Assembly (NCBI RefSeq): GCF_014174495.1
Contig: NZ_JACJHR010000011.1
Coordinates: 62,001 to 126,000, forward strand
Reading direction: 5' to 3'
Source of the DNA: Amycolatopsis echigonensis
GTDB taxonomy: Bacteria; Actinomycetota; Actinomycetes; Mycobacteriales; Pseudonocardiaceae
DNA: 64,000 nucleotides
In this document: in pieces, positions 20,784 through 29,919 of the stretch
How the letters are laid out: each line of letters opens with the position of its first letter
Position numbering within the stretch: position 1 is the first letter of the stretch
Program-made: the position numbers and the translations under genes
Notes under the pieces: generated by a model
Database searches by the model: none
Told to the model about the DNA's origin: nothing
Seen by the model: the letters and a program-made list of their open reading frames with translations, nothing else

Positions 20784-22375
20784 CCGGCGCGCTCGTCGGC
20801 ACCGGACCGCTGATCCGGCTCGCGCTGCGCCGCGACCGGATCATCCTGCCGATCTGGATCGTCCTGCTCAGCATCGTCCCGGTGGCCACGATCAGCAGCT
20901 ACGACCAGTTCTATCCGACCGCCGCGAGCCGGGCCGGGCTCGTCGCGTCGGCGGCGGCGAACCCGTCGTTCGCGCTGCTCTACGGCCCAGCGTTCAATCT
21001 CGGCGCGGCCGGCGGGTTCATCGCCTGGCGGATGGGCGGATTCCTCGCGCTGCTGACCGGCCTGATGGCGGTCTTCACGCTCACCCGGCACACCCGTGCG
21101 GAGGAGGACAGCGGCCGGGCCGAACTGCTGGCGTCCACTGTGGTCGGTCGATACGCGCCGCTCACCGCCGCGCTCACGGTGACCGGCGGGGCGAGCGTGC
21201 TGATCGGTGTATTGCAGGCGAGCACGCTCGCGTCGAAGGTTCCCGCAGCGGGTTCCGTCGCGCTCGGCGCGAGCACGGCGCTCGCCGGTCTGGTCTTCAC
21301 CGGCGTCGCCGCGGTCGCCGCGCAGCTCGGCGAGTACTCGCGTACCGCGAACGGCATCGGCACGGCCGTGCTCGGCGTCGCGTTCCTGTTGCGTGGCGCG
21401 GGTGATTCGACCAGCGACGCGCACTGGCTGTCGTGGCTGTCGCCGCTCGGCTGGGCGCAGCAGATCCGCCCGTTCGCCGAAGAACGTTGGTGGGTCCTGA
21501 CTCTGCCCGTCGCGACCACATTGGTGCTGTTCGCGGTGGCCTACGCGCTGCTGCCGCGTCGCGACGTCGGCGTCGGCCTGCTTCCGCCGCGCCTCGGTCC
21601 CAGCGAGGCCGCGCCGTCGCTGCGGTCGCCGTTCTCGCTGGCCTGGCGGCTGCAACGGGGTCCGTTGCTCGGCTGGCTGGTCGGGCTCGCGGTCGGCGGC
21701 GCGTTGTTCGGGACGATCGCGCAGGGCATTTCCGGCCTCGTCGGCGGTACCGAGCAAAGCAGGCAGATCTTCGAACGCCTCGGCGGATCGCGCGGACTGG
21801 TCGACGCTTTCCTCGCGACGATGGTGAGCCTGTTCGCGATGCTCTCCTCGCTCTACGGCGTGCAGGCGACGCTGCGGATGCGCACCGAAGAAACCTCGCT
21901 CCGGCTCGAACCGCTGCTGGCCACACGGGTCGGACGGCTGCGCTGGGCCGCGAGCCACCTGGTGTTCGCGTTCCTCGGCAGCGCGTTGCTCGTGCTCGTC
22001 GGGGGCGTGCTGCTCGGGCTGTCGAACGGATTGCGCAGCGGTGACGTCGGCCGCTCGGTCGGGAACATGGTCGAGGCCGTCGCGGTGCAGGTGCCCGCGG
22101 CGTGGGTGATCGTCGCGGTGGCCGCGCTGATCTTCGGACTGCTGCCGAAACTGGCGACCGCCGCCTGGGGCGTGGCCGCGCTGGCGTTGCTGATCAGCAT
22201 GTTCGGGCCGGTCGTCAACGCGCCGCAGGTACTGCTGGACGTCTCGCCGTTCCAGCATCCGCCCAAGGTGCCCGGCCAGCTGTTCACCGCGGTGCCGCTG
22301 GTGGTGCTGCTGGCGGTCTCGGCGGTCGTGCTGGCGACGGGGCTGGCCGGCTGGCGGCGGCGCGACGTCGGCTGA
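20780..22375 (+). CDS. ABC exporter permease
   Basis: A 531-aa polytopic membrane protein of about 12 predicted transmembrane helices in two similar halves (an internally duplicated ABC-2 permease). Its start overlaps the ATPase stop (ATGA), so the two subunits are translationally coupled. Landmarks are the N-terminal [20 protein letters not shown] and a midpoint linker near residues 265-290. Substrate unknown. Confidence 0.88.
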   Translation: MTGALVGTGPLIRLALRRDRIILPIWIVLLSIVPVATISSYDQFYPTAASRAGLVASAAANPSFALLYGPAFNLGAAGGFIAWRMGGFLALLTGLMAVFTLTRHTRAEEDSGRAELLASTVVGRYAPLTAALTVTGGASVLIGVLQASTLASKVPAAGSVALGASTALAGLVFTGVAAVAAQLGEYSRTANGIGTAVLGVAFLLRGAGDSTSDAHWLSWLSPLGWAQQIRPFAEERWWVLTLPVATTLVLFAVAYALLPRRDVGVGLLPPRLGPSEAAPSLRSPFSLAWRLQRGPLLGWLVGLAVGGALFGTIAQGISGLVGGTEQSRQIFERLGGSRGLVDAFLATMVSLFAMLSSLYGVQATLRMRTEETSLRLEPLLATRVGRLRWAASHLVFAFLGSALLVLVGGVLLGLSNGLRSGDVGRSVGNMVEAVAVQVPAAWVIVAVAALIFGLLPKLATAAWGVAALALLISMFGPVVNAPQVLLDVSPFQHPPKVPGQLFTAVPLVVLLAVSAVVLATGLAGWRRRDVG

Positions 22376-22377
22376 CG

Positions 22378-22719
22378 TCAGCGTTCGTCGCGGGAGAATC
22401 CGCTGGTCGGGCCCAGCGAGGTCGGCGGGGGCGCCGGCGGGCTCGACGAGGTCGGGGTGACCGACACCGTGGCCGTGGTCGTGCGCGGCGGCGGGGCCGG
22501 GGGTGCCGGCTGGCGATGGGTCACGGTGATCGGCGGCAGAGGGAGGCCGGTCACCGTGACCGTCACCTGCTGCACAGGCGGCGGGGTAGGCGGCGACGAC
22601 TCTCCGGCCGGACGCGGAGTGCGACCGGCGACCAGCAGCGCGGCGACGAGCAACCCGCCCGCCAGCCCGGCCAGCCCGGTCACGACGACATAACCCCAGG
22701 TGGGAGCGGTGTCCGACAT
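22378..22719 (-). CDS. Membrane-anchored Pro/Thr-rich hypothetical protein
   Basis: A 113-aa protein with one N-terminal transmembrane helix (about residues 9-31) and an extracytoplasmic tail rich in Pro, Thr, Ser and Val. No enzyme motif is present. It ends 2 bp from the convergent permease stop. Function unknown; such tails often span the cell wall. Confidence 0.6.
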   Translation of the reverse strand: MSDTAPTWGYVVVTGLAGLAGGLLVAALLVAGRTPRPAGESSPPTPPPVQQVTVTVTGLPLPPITVTHRQPAPPAPPPRTTTATVSVTPTSSSPPAPPPTSLGPTSGFSRDER

Positions 22720-22838
22720 CCGGCACCTCCTCGCCGCACGGTCACTCGGCTACGAGGGTTTCGTCGCGTTGATCATAGGCGTCGTTACGCACTGTGCAAC
22801 TTGATATCTACCGACTCAACTTATGTCACACTCCCCTT

Positions 22839-24057
22839 ATGAGGGGGATTCTTCGCACGCCCGACTTCCGGCGGCTCTGGCTCGCCGACGGCCTCAGTCA
22901 GGCCGGCAACCGCATCGATTTCCTGGTCATCCCGCTGCTGGCCACCACCACGCTCGCCGCCTCAGTGGCGGAGGTTTCGCTGCTGCGGACGCTGAGCACG
23001 CTCCCGTATCTGCTGCTTGGACTGCAGGTGGGCGCGTGGTGCGACCGGATGCGCAACCGGCCGGTGCTGATCACCGCCGACCTCGCCCGCGCGGCGCTCA
23101 TCGGCTCAGTGCCGCTCGCCGCGGCGTTCGGTGAGCTGTCGCTGGGTCATCTGTACCTCGTCGTGCTGCTGGCCGGTGTGTTCACCGTTTTCTTCAACGT
23201 CGCGCACCAGACCTACCTGCCTGGCCTCGTCGAACGCGGCGAACTGCCCGACGCGAACGCCCGGCTGCAGACCAACCTCTCCGTCGCCGCGATCGCCGGG
23301 CCGGGCCTCGGCGGGCTGATCGTGCAGTTCATCGGCAGCGCGGGCGCGATGGCCTTCGACGCTCTGACCTACCTGTGGTCCGCCGCCTGGCTGCACCGCA
23401 TCCGCACGCCTGAGCCACGGCCCGAGCCCGCCGAGCGCAACCTCCGCCGCGAGATCGGCGAAGGCTTGCGGACGGTGCTGCGCGATCCGATCCTGCGGGC
23501 GATCACCGTACACAGCGCCGTTTCGAGCCTATTCCAGTCGATGTTCATGGCGGTGTCGATGGTGTTCATGGTGCGAGACCTGCATCTGACGCCGTTCATG
23601 ATCGGGCTGATCGGCACGCTCTCGCTGACCGGAGCACTGCTGGGCAGCACAGTCGCCCGACGGCTCGGCACCCGCTTCGGCGCGGCGCGGGCTCTGTTCA
23701 TCGGCGGTGCGGCGTACAGCGTTTCGTTCCTGCCCAACGCTTTCGCGACGCCAGGGTGGGGCCTTGCCTGGTACATCGCTGGCGGGATCGCGTCGAGCTT
23801 CGGGATCATCGTGCTCGGCGTGTTCGAAACGAGCTTCCGGCAGGCGATCCACCCCGCACGAGCTGCTGGGCCGGGTCTCCTCGGTGTCGCAGACGGTCGT
23901 TTTCGGCATCGCCCCGCTTGGCAGCCTGCTCGGCGGCTTCATCGCTGAGTTCACGACGACCCGGGTCACGTTGTACGTGTGCGGCATCGGAATCCTTGCG
24001 GCGTCGGCGATTCTCGTCGCTTCGCCGCTTCGGAAGATGCGCGATCTGCCCGGCTAG
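22839..24057 (+). pseudogene. MFS transporter disrupted by a +1 frameshift
   Basis: Codons from ATG 22839 encode a typical MFS protein (RTPDFRRLWLADGLSQAGNR, then the loop DRMRNRP) for about 337 residues. Near 23848-23852 the frame breaks. The expected continuation (PHELLGRVSSVSQTVVFGIA) is found in the next frame and runs to a stop at 24057. Removing one C from the run in gatccacccc restores a continuous protein of about 405 residues. In the original frame translation continues into non-family sequence and stops at 23948. Either the gene is inactivated or there is a base error. It lies beside a convergent TetR gene. Confidence 0.75.
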
Positions 24058-24599
24058 ACCTTCCGCAGTCCGTCAAGCAGTACGCGCACCAGATGCCGGC
24101 TGTCCGGCGTAAATCGCTCCACCGCGAGTGCGCCGACGATCAGCGCGCGCAGGTCTTCGCCGTCGATGTCTGCGCGTACAGCGCCCGCGGCTTGTGCGCG
24201 TTCCAGAAGCGCAGTGAGGTTCACTCGAAACCGCTCCGCTGCTTCGGCCTTGTACGCGGAGCCGCTTGTCTCACCGAGCGCTTCGCAGATCGCGCGGTTA
24301 CGCGACGCCTGTTCGATGACGCGTGTGAAGTAGTCGTAGAACGCTTCGCCCGGCGCGTCGGAGTCGATCAGCTCCTGCGCCTCGACGCCGTACTGCTCCA
24401 GCCGCTCTACGACGACTGCCTGGAACAGCGCTTCCTTGCTGGGGAAATGCCGGTAAACCGTGCCCGCGCCGACGCCAGCCAGCCGCGCGATGTCGTCGAG
24501 GGGCACGGAGAGCCCGTCGACGGCGAACGCTGCTTCGGCGGCAGCCAGCACACGGGCGCGGTTCCGGCGCGCGTCCGCGCGGAGCGCAGGCTTCTCCAC
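24054..24599 (-). CDS. TetR family transcriptional regulator
   Basis: A 181-aa regulator with the helix-turn-helix DDIARLAGVGAGTVYRHFPS preceded by RARVLAAAEAAFAVDG. The C-terminal portion matches the SbtR-like group seen next to efflux genes. Its stop overlaps the end of the frameshifted MFS gene by 4 bp. It is divergent from the SnoaL-like gene at 24783 and may control it or the transporter. Confidence 0.9.
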   Translation of the reverse strand: MEKPALRADARRNRARVLAAAEAAFAVDGLSVPLDDIARLAGVGAGTVYRHFPSKEALFQAVVVERLEQYGVEAQELIDSDAPGEAFYDYFTRVIEQASRNRAICEALGETSGSAYKAEAAERFRVNLTALLERAQAAGAVRADIDGEDLRALIVGALAVERFTPDSRHLVRVLLDGLRKV

Positions 24600-24782
24600 C
24601 GGTCATCTCCTCTGATCTCAAAGTGGTGCGGCCGTCCGATTCTTCCTTGGAACACGGTCCGCCGCTTCTGACCGTGTCCCAGATCTCCAGGGTGCCGTTG
24701 ACAACCGGAGCGCGAACTCCGTATCGTCGTAAGCGGGTGCCCCGTTCCGATTATCCACCCGTCTTCCCGAATGAGGTTTCTG

Positions 24783-25547
24783 ATGCCCCGCACCGTGTCC
24801 GAGGTGGCCGAGATCGTCGCGAACGCGCTGAGCGCCGTCGACGCCGCACCGCTCGCTGACGTTCTCGCCGAGGACGCCGTCTACGAAATCCCGTTCACCG
24901 GCCACCGCTCAGCGGGCCGGGACGCCGTACTGGCCACGCTCGGCGCGGGCAGCGCCGTCGCGGCCCGGATCGGCCTGGGAAAAGTCGAGGTCACCACGAC
25001 CGAAACCGCGGACGGGTTCGCCGTCGAACTCGTCGCCGAGGGCCGCAATCCGCACACCGGGCACAGCTACCGCCTCCCGTCGTCCGCCGGGTTGCTGACC
25101 GTGCGGGACGGCGAGATCACCCGTTATCGGGACTACCCGAACAACGGCGCGGCAACCGCGTTGCACGGGACGAAGGAAGTGTTCCAGCGTTTCCTCGACG
25201 CGGCGGTCGACAACCGCTGGGACGATCTCGCCGACCTGTACTCCGACGACGTCGTCATCGAAATCCCGTTCGCGCCGGCCGGAGTGCCCAAGGTGACGCG
25301 CGACCGGGAGGAGTTGCGCAAACGCTTTCACGAGGCCGGACAGCGCCGCCGGATCACCAAGGCGGACCGGGTCGTAGTGCACGAGACCAGCGACCCTGAG
25401 GTACTGGTCGCCGAGTACGACCTGCACGGGGAATACGAGGGCAAGGCGTACGTCTCGACGTACGCGATGGTGCTGACGGTGCGCGACGGGCGGATCGTGC
25501 ACTCCCGGGATTACTCCGGCCCGCCGGTGTTCGCCGAATCGGCCTAA
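24783..25547 (+). CDS. Tandem SnoaL-like (NTF2-fold) protein
   Basis: A 254-aa protein made of two NTF2/SnoaL-type halves. The first (about 1-125) contains LADVLAEDAVYEIPF and the second (about 126-254) LADLYSDDVVIEIPF, which clearly align. Single-domain relatives act as isomerases, hydrolases or cyclases, or bind small hydrophobic ligands. The ATG at 24783 is used because GAGG precedes it. Function unknown. It is flanked by two TetR genes. Confidence 0.8.
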   Translation: MPRTVSEVAEIVANALSAVDAAPLADVLAEDAVYEIPFTGHRSAGRDAVLATLGAGSAVAARIGLGKVEVTTTETADGFAVELVAEGRNPHTGHSYRLPSSAGLLTVRDGEITRYRDYPNNGAATALHGTKEVFQRFLDAAVDNRWDDLADLYSDDVVIEIPFAPAGVPKVTRDREELRKRFHEAGQRRRITKADRVVVHETSDPEVLVAEYDLHGEYEGKAYVSTYAMVLTVRDGRIVHSRDYSGPPVFAESA

Positions 25548-26149
25548 GCGGCGTCGACCCTCGCCAACCCGATCACCATGTCCGCCAAGGCCTCGCGCCC
25601 CTCCCGCGCACGCGCGTCGTCGGGGTCGCAGACGTACTGCAGGATCAAGCCGTCCACTCCGGCGACGATCATGCGCGCGAGGTGGTCGAAGGAAACGGCG
25701 GCAGTCTCGCCCGCCTGCTCGGCGGCTTGGCGGCACCAGCGAGCGACGACCCCGGCGTAGCGCTCGTACTGGAGCCGGGCGAGCTCTTCGTGACCAGGGG
25801 TGCGCAGCGCGTACATGGTGAGCTCATACTGCAGCAACTGCAGCTCACGCCCGCCCTCGACGAGCTTGGCCCAGAAGGTGTCGAGGCCGTGCCGGATCGC
25901 GTTCTCCAGGCCTTGGTCAGTAGCGGCCGAGGCCTGGAGAACGCCGGCGATCTCGTCGACGACGTCCTCGATCACGGCGCGGAGCAGCTTCTCCTTGGAC
26001 GGGAAGACGTACTGCATGGTCGCCAGCGGGACGTCCGCCTGCGCGGCCACCACACGCAGCGAAGTCTTGGCGACGCCGTGCGCGGCCAGCGCGGCGCGGG
26101 CGGCCGCGATGAACTGCGGCCGGCGCACCGAGGCCTCGACGTACGGCAT
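25544..26149 (-). CDS. TetR family transcriptional regulator (BetI-like type)
   Basis: A 201-aa regulator. The helix-turn-helix region is GVAKTSLRVVAAQADVPLAT followed by MQYVFPSKEKLL. The start is placed at ATG 26149, seven bases after AAGGGG. It is divergent from a flavin amine oxidase gene. Two matching palindromes (TCGGTC-4-GACCGA) in the promoter region give direct evidence for paired operator sites. Confidence 0.9.
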   Translation of the reverse strand: MPYVEASVRRPQFIAAARAALAAHGVAKTSLRVVAAQADVPLATMQYVFPSKEKLLRAVIEDVVDEIAGVLQASAATDQGLENAIRHGLDTFWAKLVEGGRELQLLQYELTMYALRTPGHEELARLQYERYAGVVARWCRQAAEQAGETAAVSFDHLARMIVAGVDGLILQYVCDPDDARAREGREALADMVIGLARVDAA

Positions 26150-26158
26150 GGCCACCCC

Positions 26159-26178
26159 TTTCGGTCAGTCGACCGAAA
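26159..26178. promoter_or_regulatory. TetR operator, site 1
   Basis: Perfect 8-bp inverted repeat (TTTCGGTC, 4-bp spacer, GACCGAAA) 10 bp upstream of the TetR start codon. It shares its core with site 2 at 26231-26246. Confidence 0.7.
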
Positions 26179-26230
26179 TATTGCCACGACCCCTTGCCAG
26201 CCCCGGCGGCGCTCCTTACGCTGCTCCAAA

Positions 26231-26246
26231 TCGGTCGGCTGACCGA
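26231..26246. promoter_or_regulatory. TetR operator, site 2
   Basis: TCGGTC, 4-bp spacer, GACCGA: the same core and spacer as site 1, about 70 bp away and 26 bp upstream of the amine oxidase start. Confidence 0.7.
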
Positions 26247-26272
26247 ATCTTCGGAACGCGAGGGAGCGAGCC

Positions 26273-27613
26273 ATGAAGGTCGTGGTCGTCGGCGCGGGAC
26301 TGGCGGGACTCTCCGCCGCACGAGAGCTCGGCAAGACCGGAGCCGAGACAGTCGTCCTGGAAGCTCGCGACCGGGTCGGCGGGCGAGTCGAGGGCGGCGA
26401 GCTCGGAGGCCATCCGATCGAACTCGGCGGCACCTGGATCGGCGAGGGCCATTCCCGGATGCACGGGCTCGTCGAGGAACTCGGCCTGGCGACTTTCCGC
26501 ACGTGGAACGACGAAGGCAAGACACTCGTCCAGCTCGGCGGCCGGCGCACCCTCGTCAACGGAGCCAAGGGCGCCGTGCCGCGGCTCAACCCGGTCGCGC
26601 TCGCCGACCTAGCGCAGGGCTTGGCCCGTTTCGGCCGGCTGGCCCGCAGCATCGACCCAGCCCAGCCGTGGACGCATCCGAAGGCGCGCCTGCTCGACAG
26701 CCAGACCTTCGAGACCTGGGTCCGGCGCAACCTGCGCACCCCGAGCGGGCGGGCGTACTTCCGGGTCGCGACCGAAGCCGTCTTCGCCGCCGACGCCAGC
26801 GACCTGTCGCTGCTGCACGCGCTGTTCTACGCGGTCAGCAACGCGGACCTGGAGACCCTCCTCGCCGTCGACCGCGGCGCACAGCAGGACCGCGTCGTCG
26901 GCGGCTCCGTGCTGGTGGCTCAACGACTCGCGGACGGGCTCGACGTCAGGCTGTCGACGCCGGTCGCGTCAGTGGCCCACGACGGGACCGGGGTCACGGT
27001 CACCACGCGCGCTGGTCAGACCTTCACCGGCGACCGGGTCGTCGTCGCCCTCCCGCCGACGCTCGCCGGACGGCTGCGGTACGACCCGGTGCTGCCCGCC
27101 TGGCGCGACCAGCTCACCCAGAAGCTGCCAGCGGGCACCGTCGCCAAGACGTTCGCCGCGTACCCCACCCCCTTCTGGCGCGAGCAGGGGCTGAACGGGC
27201 AGGTCGCCTGCGACACCGGCCCGGTCAAGGTCACCTTCGACGTTTCCCCGCCGGGCGGCGAGATCGGCGTCCTCCTGGGCTTCGTCGAGGGCGGCGAGGC
27301 ACGGCGCTGGCAGCGTCTTCCCGCCGACCGGCGCCGGCAGGCCGTGCTCGATTCCTTCGTCCGCTACCTGGGGCCGCGGGCCGCCGAACCGACCGCGTAC
27401 GTCGAGAAGGACTGGAGCGCCGAGGAATTCACCCGAGGTTGTTACGGCGCCCACTTCGCCCCTGGAGTGTGGACCAGCTACGGCGATGCGCTGCGGCCGC
27501 CGGTCGGCCGGATCCATTGGGCAGGTGCGGAGTACGCGGTGGAGTGGAACGGCTACATGGAGGGCGCGGTGCGGTCCGGCAGCGCTGTCGCGGAAGAAAT
27601 CATGCGGCTTTGA
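26273..27613 (+). CDS. FAD-dependent flavin monoamine oxidase
   Basis: A 446-aa flavin amine oxidase. The N-terminal FAD motif VVVGAGLAGLSAARELG ends in VVLEARDRVGGRVEGG. The C-terminal FAD region IHWAGAEYAVEWNGYMEGAV is characteristic of MAO-type enzymes. It should oxidise a primary or secondary amine to the aldehyde with release of hydrogen peroxide and ammonia. No signal peptide is present, so it is cytoplasmic. It is divergent from, and by its operators controlled by, the TetR protein at 26149, which may sense the amine. Confidence 0.92.
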   Translation: MKVVVVGAGLAGLSAARELGKTGAETVVLEARDRVGGRVEGGELGGHPIELGGTWIGEGHSRMHGLVEELGLATFRTWNDEGKTLVQLGGRRTLVNGAKGAVPRLNPVALADLAQGLARFGRLARSIDPAQPWTHPKARLLDSQTFETWVRRNLRTPSGRAYFRVATEAVFAADASDLSLLHALFYAVSNADLETLLAVDRGAQQDRVVGGSVLVAQRLADGLDVRLSTPVASVAHDGTGVTVTTRAGQTFTGDRVVVALPPTLAGRLRYDPVLPAWRDQLTQKLPAGTVAKTFAAYPTPFWREQGLNGQVACDTGPVKVTFDVSPPGGEIGVLLGFVEGGEARRWQRLPADRRRQAVLDSFVRYLGPRAAEPTAYVEKDWSAEEFTRGCYGAHFAPGVWTSYGDALRPPVGRIHWAGAEYAVEWNGYMEGAVRSGSAVAEEIMRL

Positions 27614-27620
27614 GCGGGGC

Positions 27621-28409
27621 TCAGTGCGTCGCGGTCTGCGAAGCCGCCGGAGTGAACAAATGCTCCACCGCGGCCACGGTCCAGTCCCACACGCCCGGCA
27701 CCAGCAACACTCCCACCAGCACGAACACCGGGAACACGAGCCGCGTCTCCACCTTTTTGCCGGTGTGCAGCCGCAGCGGCTTCGGCGGGCGGAGCTCGTA
27801 CCAGGTCTCCCCCGCGATGGGCAGCGGGAACAGGAACGGGCAGCCCGACTCGGTCAGCGAATCCCCGAGGCAGTGCACGAAACAGCCCGCCGCGACAGCC
27901 ACGCCGAGCCAGCCGGAGATGTCCGCCAACTGAGCCACGCGGTCGTCCGGCGCGGTGAAGTACCACCAGGCCACCGCGCCGCCGTAGAGCAGCAGCAGCC
28001 AGTCGCCTAGGGCACCGACAGCGAGCAGCAATCCGAACAGCAACACTCCCAGCACGGCCCAAGCCCCACCGGCACTACAGCCAGCGGAGGTAGCCGCGCC
28101 GAGGGCGACAGCGAACAAGAGGGTGTGCGAGAGGTGCCGGTGCGTGCCGGGCCCCTTTTCGTCGCGCGGGCCCTTCGTCAGGGCGTAGACAGCCGCGGAC
28201 AGCCGGCGCAGCAGCCAGGACAGCGCGCCGGTCAGCCAGCCGAACAGGCGGGTCGCGCTGGCGCTGGGGTGGTCCAGGTCCGGCAGCAGCGCGAACCCTG
28301 CCGTGGTGGCCGCGAAGACCACCGCCTGGTGCACTGTGCCGACGCCTACCGCCGGCGCGAGGGCAAGCCCAGCGCACCAGCCGGTCAGGGCGTGCGTGCG
28401 CCCCATCAT
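27621..28409 (-). CDS. Membrane-bound metal-dependent hydrolase, YdjM/DUF457-like
   Basis: A 262-aa protein beginning MMGRTHALTGWCAGLALAPA, the signature of the YdjM (LexA-regulated membrane) family. Further conserved pieces are LPDLDHPSA and HRHLSHTLLFAV (metal-binding His) and CFVHCLGDSLTESGC. Several hydrophobic helices are visible. Family members are called metal-dependent hydrolases, but their substrate is unknown. It ends 7 bp from the convergent amine oxidase. Confidence 0.85.
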   Translation of the reverse strand: MMGRTHALTGWCAGLALAPAVGVGTVHQAVVFAATTAGFALLPDLDHPSASATRLFGWLTGALSWLLRRLSAAVYALTKGPRDEKGPGTHRHLSHTLLFAVALGAATSAGCSAGGAWAVLGVLLFGLLLAVGALGDWLLLLYGGAVAWWYFTAPDDRVAQLADISGWLGVAVAAGCFVHCLGDSLTESGCPFLFPLPIAGETWYELRPPKPLRLHTGKKVETRLVFPVFVLVGVLLVPGVWDWTVAAVEHLFTPAASQTATH

Positions 28410-28468
28410 GATGGTTATCCCCCAGGTCGCGGACCACTTTACTCAGTCCGCGCGACCGTATCGGGAGA

Positions 28469-28822
28469 TCAGGCCGGAGGTTCCTCCGACACGCTCAGGT
28501 GTTCGGCCACCCCGGTGAGCTCGATCACCCGGCTGACCGCCGGGCTCGGCACGACCTCGAGTTCGACCTGCTGTTCCCCGGCCTGCCGCTGGGCGTGCAG
28601 GACGACGTTCAGCGCCGATGAGTCGAAGAAGGTCACCCCGGTGAGGTCGGCCACCACGCGACGGGAATTCTTGTCCGCGATCAACCCGGCAAGAGCTTCC
28701 TGCAGCTGCGGGCTGGTGAGCAGATCGAGCTCACCCGTGACCACCACCCTCGGCTCGGCGGCCGCGGTGTCCAGCGTGATGCCGAATCCGGGCGGAGTGG
28801 CGTTCTGGTCGGCTGCGGGCAT
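28469..28822 (-). CDS. STAS-domain anti-sigma factor antagonist
   Basis: A 117-aa SpoIIAA/RsbV-like protein. The strand ARVVVTGELDLLTSPQL-like segment and the FFDSSALNVVL loop contain the Ser pair where antagonists are phosphorylated by their anti-sigma kinase. When dephosphorylated it would bind an RsbW-type kinase and free the sigma factor. Both an RsbW-like gene (29503) and a SigF gene (29916) are close, so it is probably part of that switch. GAGGAGAAA precedes the ATG. Confidence 0.88.
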   Translation of the reverse strand: MPAADQNATPPGFGITLDTAAAEPRVVVTGELDLLTSPQLQEALAGLIADKNSRRVVADLTGVTFFDSSALNVVLHAQRQAGEQQVELEVVPSPAVSRVIELTGVAEHLSVSEEPPA

Positions 28823-29045
28823 GCAGTTTCTCCTCGTCAGGCGCTGCTCCTGCGCCGGTACGCGCCTGTTGTCTCAAGCGGCAACCGTGTCACGGTCCCA
28901 AAGCATCTGGAGACCCAACCCTAACCCAGTGGGTGACCGCCGCCGCGTCGGCACACGGCTACCCCCTGGCTCGCGGGCGACCGGCGGACGCACAGCACCC
29001 CGCGCACCGCAGGTGGGCGCGCGGGTCGCGGGGGGTCGGATCAGC

Positions 29046-29351
29046 TCAGGCGGACACCTTCTTGCGCTTCGCCCGCCGTTCGCGCATGAACAGCTCGCGG
29101 CGCTCGATCTCGCCGAGCCCGCCCCAGATCCCGTAGGGCTCTTCGACGGTCATCGCGTGCTTGCGGCACTGCGCCAGCACCGGGCAGGTGTGGCAAATCG
29201 CCTTGGCGCGGGACTCGCGGCGCTCACGCGCGGAGCCGCGCTCGTTGTCGGTATGGAAGAACAGGCTGCTGTCCGCTCCGCGGCACGAGCCTTGAAGCTG
29301 CCACTCCCACTCCTCGGCCACCACATTCGGCAGTCGGCTCACGTCAGCCAT
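29046..29351 (-). CDS. WhiB-family iron-sulfur regulator
   Basis: A 101-aa Wbl protein with the four cluster cysteines C23, C53, C56 and C62 (C-x29-C-x2-C-x5-C), the GIWGG turn and a basic tail (RERRAKRKK). Wbl proteins bind a 4Fe-4S cluster and sigma factor region 4 to modulate transcription in development or redox stress. It is divergent from the rsbW-like/sigF operon and has a SigF-like promoter of its own at 29394-29420. Confidence 0.95.
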   Translation of the reverse strand: MADVSRLPNVVAEEWEWQLQGSCRGADSSLFFHTDNERGSARERRESRAKAICHTCPVLAQCRKHAMTVEEPYGIWGGLGEIERRELFMRERRAKRKKVSA

Positions 29352-29393
29352 GTCGTCCCCACCTTTCCCGGGATCAGCACACTCGACGGCTAC

Positions 29394-29420
29394 ATGCCCG
29401 CCGGTCGCGGCGGTCAAACG
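29394..29420 (-). promoter_or_regulatory. SigF-like promoter for whiB
   Basis: On the minus strand CGTTT (29420-29416), a 16-bp spacer, then GGGCAT (29399-29394) resembles the SigF/SigB promoter consensus GGTTT-N15-17-GGGTA. It lies 43 bp upstream of the whiB start. Confidence 0.5.
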
Positions 29421-29422
29421 CG

Positions 29423-29449
29423 GGTTTGGTTTGCTCACCCCCCGGGCAT
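29423..29449 (+). promoter_or_regulatory. SigF-like promoter for the rsbW-like/sigF operon
   Basis: GGTTT (29423-29427), a 16-bp spacer, then GGGCAT (29444-29449), 53 bp before the GTG of the anti-sigma gene. It points to autoregulation of sigF and is nearly back-to-back with the whiB promoter. Confidence 0.55.
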
Positions 29450-29502
29450 GTGGCAGATCGGGCACGAAAGACTGGCGTGGCACGCCGGAGAGAGGAAAGC
29501 AC

Positions 29503-29919
29503 GTGGAGGAGAACGCCCCGCTCGAGCGCGAGGACGCACAGCTCATCGAGGTGCGGACGGCGGCTATCCCGCACGTGGTGCCCACCCTGCGCACCATCGT
29601 CGCCGACATCGCCATGCGCCAGGATTTCGACCTGGACGCGGTCGAGGATCTGCGGATGGCCGTGGACGAGGCCTGCTCGATGCTGCTGCCCTCGGCCGCC
29701 GACGGCAAGCTGACCTGCGTGTTCTCCTGGCTGGAGGGCCGGATCGAGGTCACTGTGTCGGTCGTCTCCGAGCGCGCCGACCACGGCGACGAGACCGGTC
29801 TGTCCTGGCAGCTGCTGACCGCGCTCGCGACCTCGGCGCGACGCACCGTGACCCCGGCCGACGGCCGGTACCTCTCCCGGGTGCAACTGGTCCGGGAGAG
29901 TGAGGCGGCCAGCTCGTGA
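29503..29919 (+). CDS. RsbW-like anti-sigma regulatory kinase
   Basis: A 138-aa HATPase_c-type anti-sigma factor. The N1-box-like helix LDAVEDLRMAVDEACSMLLP is clear, as is the short C-terminal strand-helix end. RsbW proteins bind SigB/SigF and phosphorylate STAS antagonists. The GTG at 29503 follows AGAGGAAAG. Its stop overlaps the sigF GTG (GTGA), a usual arrangement for an anti-sigma/sigma pair made in equal amounts. Confidence 0.88.
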   Translation: MEENAPLEREDAQLIEVRTAAIPHVVPTLRTIVADIAMRQDFDLDAVEDLRMAVDEACSMLLPSAADGKLTCVFSWLEGRIEVTVSVVSERADHGDETGLSWQLLTALATSARRTVTPADGRYLSRVQLVRESEAASS

